Below, piece by piece: positions 1 to 5,436 of a DNA stretch of 6,624 nt. The first letter of the stretch is position 1, and each line of letters starts with the position of its first letter. Both the position numbers and the translations under genes were made by a program. Origin of the DNA: JAKEGN01 sp964465665 (GTDB lineage Bacteria > Pseudomonadota > Gammaproteobacteria > Steroidobacterales > Woeseiaceae); assembly GCA_964465665.1 (NCBI GenBank), contig CAYXKM010000215.1:1-6624 (forward strand), read 5' to 3'. The notes beneath the pieces were generated by a model. It searched no databases. It was not told where the DNA came from and saw only the letters and a program-made list of their open reading frames with translations.

Positions 1-32
1 GCGGAACGCTGCTGCAACACTTGAAGTAGCAC
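1..32 (+). pseudogene. Upstream remnant of the acetoacetyl-CoA synthetase frame, ending at an in-frame amber codon
   Basis: Read from position 3, this stretch encodes GTLLQHLK, then TAG at 27-29, then H before the GTG at 33. It matches, from memory, the conserved family segment GGTLLQHLKEHVLHCDV just after the AMP-binding P-loop. The frame therefore runs into the downstream open frame and is interrupted only by TAG in place of a Glu codon (GAG), a single G-to-T change. The N-terminal half of the enzyme, including the P-loop, lies left of the window, so other lesions cannot be assessed. A sequencing or assembly error is a live alternative. Confidence 0.75.
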
Positions 33-1100
33 GTGTTGAATTGCGACGTTGTGACCTTCGACCGCCTTTTCTACTTTACGACATGTGGCTGTATGATTTG
101 GAACTGGCTTGCCAGCGGCCTTGCTGCCGGCGCGACGCTGATACTTTATGACGGCTCGCCTTTTCACGAGGACGGACGCATCCTCTGGCGCATCGCGGAG
201 GAAGAAGGCATCAACATTTTTGGTACCAGCGCAAAGTTCATCGCGGCACAGCAGAAAGCCGCCATCAGGCCTTGCGACGAATTCGATCTGTCTGCGCTGA
301 AATCCGTGCTGTCGACCGGATCACCGCTGGCGCCGGCAAGTTTCGACTATGTGTACGACGCCGTGGGCAGCGACCTGCAGTTGTCGTCGATTGCCGGCGG
401 TACAGACATCATAAGCTGCTTCGCTGCCGGCAATCCGGTGTTACCGGTACGCCGCGGCGAATTGCAATGCCTGGCACTCGGAATGGCAGTCGAAATATAT
501 AACAGCGAAGGCAGGCCGGTGACGAAGGAGAACGGCGAACTGGTCTGCACCCGGGCATTTCCGTCCATGCCGGTAGGGTTCTGGAACGACCCGGACAATC
601 GCAAGTATCATGCGGCTTATTTCGAGCGTTTCGCCGGCGTCTGGGCCCATGGCGATTATGCTGAAATAACCGCAAGCGGCGGCATGATCATCCACGGTCG
701 CTCTGATGCCGTACTGAATCCCGGGGGCGTGCGGATCGGCACGGCAGAAATCTACCGCCAGGTCGAGAAACTCGACGAAATCGTCGAGAGCATAGCCATC
801 GGACAGAATTGGGACGCCGACGTGAGGGTCGTGCTGTTCGTCGTGCTGCGTCCGGGTATCGACCTCGACGAATCCTTGCGCAAGAGGATCTGCAGGGTGA
901 TACGCGACAACACGACGCCGCGCCATGTACCGGCAAAAATAATTGCAGTTCCGGAGATACCGCGGACGATCAGCGGGAAAATAGTGGAGCTCGCCGTAAG
1001 ATCGGTCGTGCACGGGGAAAAAGTGAAGAACACGGATGCACTCGCCAATCCAGATGCTTTGCGCCATTTTGCCGACGTTCCGGAACTCCGGGAGCCGTGA
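33..1100 (+). CDS. Acetoacetyl-CoA synthetase (acetoacetate--CoA ligase), C-terminal part of an interrupted gene
   Basis: The family activates acetoacetate with ATP and CoA, through an acetoacetyl-adenylate, to acetoacetyl-CoA in the cytoplasm. That feeds ketone bodies into lipid, PHB or acetyl-CoA metabolism. The open frame of 355 residues covers about the last 55% of a roughly 650-residue enzyme. Recognisable family segments are RLFYFTTCG (11-19), NWLASGLAAGATLILYDGSP (24-43), GGTDIISCF near 122, the adenylate-binding D208 in AHGDYAE, R223 in GRSD, LNPGGVRIGTAEIYRQVE, and the catalytic lysine K316 in RTISGK near the C terminus. The GTG at 33 is probably not a true start: it has no ribosome site, and family homology continues upstream across the TAG at 27-29. 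A protein starting at 33 would lack the P-loop and should be inactive. Cys20 stands where homologues have Trp (TTCGW). The stop lies 4 nt before the thioesterase start. Family assignment is firm; function is doubtful. Confidence 0.85.
   Translation: MLNCDVVTFDRLFYFTTCGCMIWNWLASGLAAGATLILYDGSPFHEDGRILWRIAEEEGINIFGTSAKFIAAQQKAAIRPCDEFDLSALKSVLSTGSPLAPASFDYVYDAVGSDLQLSSIAGGTDIISCFAAGNPVLPVRRGELQCLALGMAVEIYNSEGRPVTKENGELVCTRAFPSMPVGFWNDPDNRKYHAAYFERFAGVWAHGDYAEITASGGMIIHGRSDAVLNPGGVRIGTAEIYRQVEKLDEIVESIAIGQNWDADVRVVLFVVLRPGIDLDESLRKRICRVIRDNTTPRHVPAKIIAVPEIPRTISGKIVELAVRSVVHGEKVKNTDALANPDALRHFADVPELREP
1091..1094 (+). promoter_or_regulatory. Ribosome binding site for the thioesterase
   Basis: GGAG lies 10 nt before the ATG at 1105, inside the last codons of the synthetase frame. 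It supports the ATG at 1105 over the earlier in-frame ATG at 1036, which would make the protein overlap the synthetase by 65 nt and add 23 residues unlike the family. Confidence 0.5.
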
Positions 1101-1104
1101 ACGC

Positions 1105-1614
1105 ATGAAGGATCTGCCGGGAATCGAAGTCAGCTCTGGCGTAGTCCTGCCCGAGTGGATCGACATCAACAGGCACATGAACGTCGCTTACTACGTGCTC
1201 GCACTGGATCGTGGAGTGGACGACCTGTGGTCGCATTTCGGCATCACGAACGAATACATAGAATCCGGGCAGGGCTCCACGTTTGCCGTTGAATGCCATA
1301 TCACCTACCGGCAGGAACTGAAGGAGGCGGATCCGTATCGCGTACGGTCGCAGATTCTTGCCTACGACGAGAAGCGCATACACCAGTTTCAGTGGCTTTA
1401 TCATGCCGAGCAGGGCTTTCTTGCAGCGACCGCCGAATGGATGAACCTTCACGTGAGCCTTGCAACGCGACGCGTGACGCCGTGGCCGGAGCACATCCTG
1501 CGGAACATTACCGGGTTTGTCCGGCAGCAGGCGGGGCAGCGTATGCCGCGTGAGGCAGGCCGGAAAATGCGGGTGGGGAAACCACTGTATGCCCTGTACG
1601 AGGAGGACGAATGA
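1105..1614 (+). CDS. 4HBT-like hotdog-fold acyl-CoA thioesterase
   Basis: This predicted cytoplasmic acyl-CoA thioesterase of 169 residues is typical in length for single-domain hotdog enzymes. The motif WIDINRHMNVAYYV (residues 18-31) matches the D-x-x-x-HMN-x-x-Y signature of 4HBT-like thioesterases, with D20 as the likely catalytic acid at the start of the long helix. Further family-like segments are FAVECHITYRQELKEADPYR and AATAEWMNLHVSLATRRVTPWP. From memory it resembles the thioesterases encoded with, or fused to, L-carnitine dehydrogenase (P. aeruginosa CdhB type, acting on betainyl-CoA), but no carnitine gene is visible here, so the substrate is open. The start at 1105 is preferred because of GGAG upstream and because the motif sits close to the N terminus, as in the family. 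It lies 4 nt after the synthetase stop and overlaps glpK by ATGA, so it is probably co-transcribed and translationally coupled. Confidence 0.85.
   Translation: MKDLPGIEVSSGVVLPEWIDINRHMNVAYYVLALDRGVDDLWSHFGITNEYIESGQGSTFAVECHITYRQELKEADPYRVRSQILAYDEKRIHQFQWLYHAEQGFLAATAEWMNLHVSLATRRVTPWPEHILRNITGFVRQQAGQRMPREAGRKMRVGKPLYALYEEDE
1601..1606 (+). promoter_or_regulatory. Strong ribosome binding site for glpK
   Basis: A perfect AGGAGG lies 4 nt before the ATG at 1611, within the end of the thioesterase gene. Together with the ATGA overlap (1611-1614) it fixes the glpK start. It also suggests that glpK is efficiently translated from the shared transcript. Confidence 0.75.
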
Positions 1615-3095
1615 CGGCTCGACACATACTGGCGATTGACCAGGGTACCAGCAGCAGCCGGGCGGTGTTGTTCAATGCAAAACTCGAGCCCGAATTTTCC
1701 GCACAGCAGGAGTTCCCACAGTTCTACCCGCATCCCGGCTGGGTCGAACACGATCCGGAAGCGATCTGGCAATCGGTTCTGAATGTTAGCGGTGAGGTGT
1801 TGCAGAAAAGCGGCCTCGGCGCAGCGGATATCGCCGGGATCGGCATCAGCAACCAGCGTGAGACGACTCTGGTATGGGATCGCCGGACCGGCCGTTGCAT
1901 TCACAACGCGATCGTGTGGCAGGATCGGCGGACGACAGAACGCTGTGCGGAATTGCAGCGACAGGGTCTTGAGCCGATGATCAGCGAGAAGACCGGGCTG
2001 CGTCTCGATCCGTATTTTTCTGCGAGCAAGATTGCCTGGATACTGGACAACGTTGCCGGCGCGCGGCGGCTCGCAGAGGAGGGCAAGCTGGCATTCGGCA
2101 CGGTGGACTCTTTTTTGCTGTGGCGGCTGACCGGCGGCAAAGTGCATGCGACCGACGCAACCAATGCGTCGCGGACGTTGTTGTTCGATATACACCGGCA
2201 GGAATGGGACGATGTGCTGTTGCAGCTGTTTGCCGTACCGCGGAGCATGTTGCCGGATGTGCGGGACTGTGCCGCAGCTTATGGCGGGACCGAAGCATCT
2301 CTTTTCGATGGCCGCATCCGGATCACGGGCATAGCCGGTGACCAGCAGGCGGCGCTCATCGGCCAGGCCGGATTCGAAGTCGGTACCTGCAAGAGTACCT
2401 ACGGTACCGGATGCTTTGTCATTGCCAATACCGGCGAGCGCGCAATTCTGTCGCGCAACAAGATGCTCTCGACCGTTGCCTACCGGCTGGACGGAAAAGT
2501 GACCTACGGACTGGAAGGCAGCATTTTTGTTGCGGGCTCCGCGATCCAGTGGCTGCGCGATCAGCTCGGCATCGTCAAATCGGCTCGGGAGACCGAAGAT
2601 CTGGCCAGCGCAACCGGAGTCGTGTCGCATGTGCATGTCGTGCCTGCATTTGCGGGTCTTGGCGCACCGTACTGGGACCCGGCGGCCCGAGGCGCGATCC
2701 TCGGGATCAGCAGGGACACCGGCATTGGCGAGATAGTCACGGCGACCCTGCAGGCCATCGCGTTCCAGACCCGCGACCTGCTGCTCGCAATGCGCGAAGA
2801 CGGTATCGCAGCGGAGATCATCCGGGTCGATGGCGGCATGGTCGAAAATCGCTGGTTTCTGCAGTTTCTTGCCGACGTGCTGGGCGTTACGGTGGAGCGT
2901 CCACGCAATATCGAATCGACAGCGGTCGGTGCGGCATGCGTTGCCGCGCTGGAAGCCGGGCTGATCGCATCGACCCCGGCCATCAGCAAAATGTGGCAAC
3001 GCGACAGCGTGTACCATCCGCAGATGGATACTGCCGTGCGCGAGCGGCTTTATGCCGGGTGGCTCGAGGCTGTTTCACGGGTCCGCAGCAAGTAG
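1611..3095 (+). CDS. glpK: Glycerol kinase
   Basis: GlpK phosphorylates glycerol with ATP to sn-glycerol 3-phosphate in the cytoplasm, for glycolytic entry or phospholipid synthesis. The 494 residues are close to the 502 of E. coli GlpK and align from end to end from memory. The FGGY-family fold shows the N-terminal phosphate loop DQGTSSSR (10-17), glycerol-binding R83 and E84 in NQRET, Y135 in DPYFSASK, and catalytic D244 with Q245 in GIAGDQQA. The ATP-binding lobe follows, with STYGTGCF, VPAFAGLGAPYWDP and VDGGMVEN. The glycine-rich FBP-contacting loop of the E. coli enzyme (GGKGGTR) is replaced by an unrelated segment around 229-237. The IIA-Glc docking segment near 470-481 is only partly conserved. 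Allosteric control may therefore differ. The gene overlaps the thioesterase by 4 nt. No glpF, glpD or glpR is visible beside it. Confidence 0.97.
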   Translation: MTARHILAIDQGTSSSRAVLFNAKLEPEFSAQQEFPQFYPHPGWVEHDPEAIWQSVLNVSGEVLQKSGLGAADIAGIGISNQRETTLVWDRRTGRCIHNAIVWQDRRTTERCAELQRQGLEPMISEKTGLRLDPYFSASKIAWILDNVAGARRLAEEGKLAFGTVDSFLLWRLTGGKVHATDATNASRTLLFDIHRQEWDDVLLQLFAVPRSMLPDVRDCAAAYGGTEASLFDGRIRITGIAGDQQAALIGQAGFEVGTCKSTYGTGCFVIANTGERAILSRNKMLSTVAYRLDGKVTYGLEGSIFVAGSAIQWLRDQLGIVKSARETEDLASATGVVSHVHVVPAFAGLGAPYWDPAARGAILGISRDTGIGEIVTATLQAIAFQTRDLLLAMREDGIAAEIIRVDGGMVENRWFLQFLADVLGVTVERPRNIESTAVGAACVAALEAGLIASTPAISKMWQRDSVYHPQMDTAVRERLYAGWLEAVSRVRSK

Positions 3096-3164
3096 TAAAA
3101 GAAGCCGAAAAACAGGAAAGCAAAGGCAGGCGATAGCTGCCGATCGTTACCCGATTTTGCGGGC

Positions 3165-3193
3165 TTGACTATCACTGTCGCGGCCTAAATGAT
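3165..3193 (+). promoter_or_regulatory. Weak sigma-70-type promoter candidate for the kinase-phosphatase pair
   Basis: TTGACT (3165-3170, five of six -35 consensus bases) is followed after 17 nt by AATGAT (3188-3193, four of six -10 consensus bases). Initiation would fall near 3200, giving a leader of about 50 nt to the TTG start at 3250. The call rests on spacing and sequence alone, and such matches are common by chance. Confidence 0.25.
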
Positions 3194-3220
3194 TGCCACT
3201 TTTTCACGCGGCAATTTTTT
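3192..3220 (+). terminator. Intrinsic terminator candidate after glpK
   Basis: ATTGCC (3192-3197) and GGCAAT (3210-3215) form a perfect 6-bp stem around a 12-nt loop. The run of T at 3215-3220 follows directly, in the orientation that would end the glpK transcript. The stem is short and only half GC and the loop is long, so it is a weak example. It lies 97 nt after the glpK stop. Confidence 0.4.
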
Positions 3221-3249
3221 CCTGCGCATAACCACGGGCTGACCGGGCT

Positions 3250-4539
3250 TTGTTGAAAGCACGCCAAAAGCTGGACAAGTACAAGATTCTCGAACGCATC
3301 GCGTCCGGTCCATTGGCCAATGTTTACAAGGCATTCGACACGATCCACAAGTCACGCGTCGCCCTTAAGATCCCGAAACCGGCGCGGAACATCACCAATG
3401 AAGACTTTCTGCGGGAAGTGCAGGTTGCGACCAGGCTGGTGCATCCGAACATCATTACCCTGCTGAACGCGAGTTTCATCGGTGATTACTTCGTCATTGC
3501 GATGGAGCTCGGCGACGAGTCGCTCGCCGACCGCCTGATTCGCCGCATATCGACCGAAAAAACGCTGGAACTTGCCGATCAGGCAATTGCCGCGCTCGCT
3601 TATGCGCATCGCAACAAGGTGATTCATTGCGACATCAAGCCTGAAAACTTCATTGTTTTCCCGGGAAATCACCTCAAACTGACCGACTTCGGCTTTGCCA
3701 AGATCAGCATACGGACGCTCAAGGCTTCCGGCTCCGGGACCATCGACTACATCGCACCGGAACAGGCGATGGGCCGGCCGAAATTTCAGTCGGATGTGTT
3801 TTCGCTCGGGCTCGTTCTGTACCGCATGTTCTCCGGAAAGCTTCCGGAATGGCCGTTCAACTGGCCGATGATCGGCCATGAGCGCCTTATGGCGCGCGTC
3901 GGCCCGGATCTGGCCGCCATCATCCGCAAGGCGATCAGACTCGACCCTGCCGATCGATACAAGGATGCGGTGCACATGTATGCGGATTTCCGCAAGGTCA
4001 AGGTGCGCGGCAAAACTTCGCGTCCAATACGGTCAACGGTAAAGGCGAAGAAAAGAACCTCCTGGAGAAAGCTTCGCTGGCGCGAATTTCAATCGCAGTT
4101 CAGGAAAGCGCTGGACACGCGCTACGACTGCCGCCGTTGCCAGGGTCCGGTGTCGGAAAGCATGCAGCACTGTCCGTGGTGCGGAACGGACAATCCGGCG
4201 CCGAAGGACGATACTCGCATGCCCGCTACCTGCCCCCGGTGCGAACGCGGCGTCAAATCGGACTGGGCTTACTGCGCGTATTGCTATGGTCCGGGTTTCC
4301 AGGTCGAGACCACGCGGCGTTTCGCAGACAAACGCTATTCGGCCAAATGCTCCAACCCCCGATGCAAGGAGCCGCTGATGCCGTTCATGCGCTATTGCCC
4401 ATGGTGCCGGACTCGCGTGAAGCGGCCATGGAAGCTGCCGGGCAGCGACCACAAATGCCGCTCCTGCCGCTCTGGCATTGCCGGGGATTTCTGGAACTAT
4501 TGTGCCTGGTGCCGCGAGCCGGTGAAGCGTGACCCATGA
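3250..4539 (+). CDS. Soluble Ser/Thr protein kinase with four C-terminal zinc ribbons
   Basis: This eukaryotic-type protein kinase has its catalytic domain at about residues 11-255. The glycine loop (18-23) is degenerate, with Ala replacing the first and third glycines. K40 in VALK, E56 of helix C, D128 and N133 in HCDIKPEN, the DFG motif 146-148, and APE 169-171 are all present, so it should bind ATP and be active. HRD is replaced by HCD (Cys127), making it a non-RD kinase. A basic linker (about 256-290) follows, with no membrane segment. Four Cys4 zinc ribbons come next: C294/297/308/311, C328/331/342/345, C367/372/383/386 and C403/406/418/421. These probably mediate binding to protein or nucleic acid. 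An in-frame TAA at 3229 forces the start to 3232 or later. TTG at 3250 is the best codon (TTG 3253 is also possible), and no good ribosome site is seen. The PP2C gene follows without a gap. The substrate is unknown. Confidence 0.9.
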   Translation: MLKARQKLDKYKILERIASGPLANVYKAFDTIHKSRVALKIPKPARNITNEDFLREVQVATRLVHPNIITLLNASFIGDYFVIAMELGDESLADRLIRRISTEKTLELADQAIAALAYAHRNKVIHCDIKPENFIVFPGNHLKLTDFGFAKISIRTLKASGSGTIDYIAPEQAMGRPKFQSDVFSLGLVLYRMFSGKLPEWPFNWPMIGHERLMARVGPDLAAIIRKAIRLDPADRYKDAVHMYADFRKVKVRGKTSRPIRSTVKAKKRTSWRKLRWREFQSQFRKALDTRYDCRRCQGPVSESMQHCPWCGTDNPAPKDDTRMPATCPRCERGVKSDWAYCAYCYGPGFQVETTRRFADKRYSAKCSNPRCKEPLMPFMRYCPWCRTRVKRPWKLPGSDHKCRSCRSGIAGDFWNYCAWCREPVKRDP

Positions 4540-5418
4540 GTGGGCACCAATGGACGACAAGCGAATCCTGCAGTGACTGATTCGCCGGACGAAATGGTGC
4601 TGCTGGACGGAGACGAGGTTCCGGAACTCGTGTACGCAACGGTTGCCGGCGGTGCCGTAGCGGCATATACCTCGCGGGCGCCGGATAAATCGACACCGAA
4701 CGAGGATTCCGTCGCCGTAATTCCGTATGGACCCGGGGCCGCCGTGTTCGTCGTCGCGGACGGCGCCGGTGGTTTGCCTGGCGGTCGTCGCGCCTCGAGA
4801 GCGGCGGTCAATACGCTGGACGAATCACTCAAGGATTCGATGAAAAAAACGACACTCCTGCGTACGGCGATACTCAATGGCATCGAAACCGCCAATCTCG
4901 CGGTACTCGCCATGGGCATGGGAGCCGCGACAACGTTCACTATCGTGACCATCGAGGGGCTGCTGCTGCGCACCTACCATATCGGTGACTCGGAAGCGAT
5001 CGTCGTCGGACAACGGGGCATGATCAAATCGCAGACGATGGCGCATTCGCCGACCGGATTCGCGGTGGAAGCGGGATTCCTCGATCTTAGGGATGCGCTG
5101 CATCACGAGGAACGGCACCTTGTATCGAATTTTCTCGGCACCAGCGACATGCGCATCGACATGGGCGCGGAAATCATCATGCGTCCGCGCGACACCGTCC
5201 TCGTGGCGAGCGACGGCCTGACCGACAACCTGCACACGCACGAAATTACGGCGATGATCCGCAAAGGACCGCTGCCGGGTGTCATCGACTCGCTGATCTC
5301 CCTGGCAAAGCGCCGCATGACCGTAGAGTCGACGCACCAGCCGAGCAAACCCGACGACCTGTCGATCATCCTGTTTCGCAAGCCTTACAAGGCGAGGTTG
5401 CCCGCCCGCCAGGAATGA
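4540..5418 (+). CDS. PP2C-family Ser/Thr protein phosphatase
   Basis: This predicted cytoplasmic, metal-dependent (Mn/Mg) phosphatase most likely reverses the action of the kinase encoded just upstream. From GTG 4540 it has 292 residues, typical of a single bacterial PP2C domain. All core motifs are present: NED (54-56), ADGAGG (73-78), the GAATTFT strand (128-134), HIGDSEA (147-153), ASDGLTDN with D225, and PDDLS with D272 and D273. The aspartates D56, D74, D225 and D273 are the expected metal ligands, so it should be active. No membrane segment or extra domain is seen. GTG 4540 directly follows the kinase TGA, which suggests translational coupling. GTG 4573 and ATG 4594 are alternative in-frame starts, and ATG 4594 would remove 18 residues ahead of the domain. 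The gene ends 5 nt from the convergent histidine kinase gene. The exact start is less certain than the function. Confidence 0.93.
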   Translation: MGTNGRQANPAVTDSPDEMVLLDGDEVPELVYATVAGGAVAAYTSRAPDKSTPNEDSVAVIPYGPGAAVFVVADGAGGLPGGRRASRAAVNTLDESLKDSMKKTTLLRTAILNGIETANLAVLAMGMGAATTFTIVTIEGLLLRTYHIGDSEAIVVGQRGMIKSQTMAHSPTGFAVEAGFLDLRDALHHEERHLVSNFLGTSDMRIDMGAEIIMRPRDTVLVASDGLTDNLHTHEITAMIRKGPLPGVIDSLISLAKRRMTVESTHQPSKPDDLSIILFRKPYKARLPARQE

Positions 5419-5436
5419 CCGGGTCAGGTCCTCGCC
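5391..5436. repeat. Inverted repeat spanning the convergent stop codons
   Basis: GGCGAGG (5391-5397) and CCTCGCC (5430-5436) are perfect reverse complements 32 nt apart. An 11-bp odd palindrome, TGACCGGGTCA (5416-5426), lies between them and contains both stop codons. It could act in either direction between the convergent genes, but there is no T-run on either strand, so a terminator role is only a guess. Confidence 0.3.

Larger units (their letters stand above)
3096..3249. other. Non-coding gap between glpK and the kinase gene
   Basis: These 154 nt have no convincing coding frame and are more AT-rich than the flanking genes near the right end. They contain three small inverted repeats: GGCAG/CTGCC (3125-3129 with 3137-3141), CCCG/CGGG (3150-3153 with 3160-3163), and ATTGCC/GGCAAT followed by a T-run (annotated separately as a terminator). 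They also contain a weak promoter candidate. The gap most likely separates two transcription units. Confidence 0.6.

Noticed and set aside
1036..1104. Upstream in-frame ATG for the thioesterase at 1036
   Set aside because: It would overlap the synthetase by 65 nt and add 23 residues not typical of the family. ATG 1105 has GGAG at a suitable distance.
441..1178. A 245-codon minus-strand frame over the synthetase
   Set aside because: It is antisense to conserved synthetase sequence and resembles no protein family I know.
1449..3017. A 522-codon open frame on the minus strand opposite glpK
   Set aside because: It lies wholly antisense to a clear glycerol kinase, shows no recognisable motif, and has the composition expected of a shadow frame in GC-rich coding DNA.
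2411..3136. A 241-codon open frame on the plus strand overlapping the glpK end
   Set aside because: It is an arginine-rich shadow in another frame of glpK, with no family resemblance and no ribosome site.
3125..3163. Hairpins GGCAG/CTGCC and CCCG/CGGG as terminators
   Set aside because: Stems are only 4-5 bp and neither is followed by a T-run. The hairpin at 3192-3220 is the better candidate.
4536..4580. ATG at 4536 overlapping the kinase TGA, as a start for the phosphatase
   Set aside because: It is out of frame with the phosphatase and ends at a stop after 14 codons. The phosphatase frame starts at GTG 4540 or later.
3250..5418. Type VI secretion PpkA/PppA pair
   Set aside because: No T6SS structural gene or FHA domain is visible, and the kinase has zinc ribbons instead of the membrane and periplasmic parts of PpkA.
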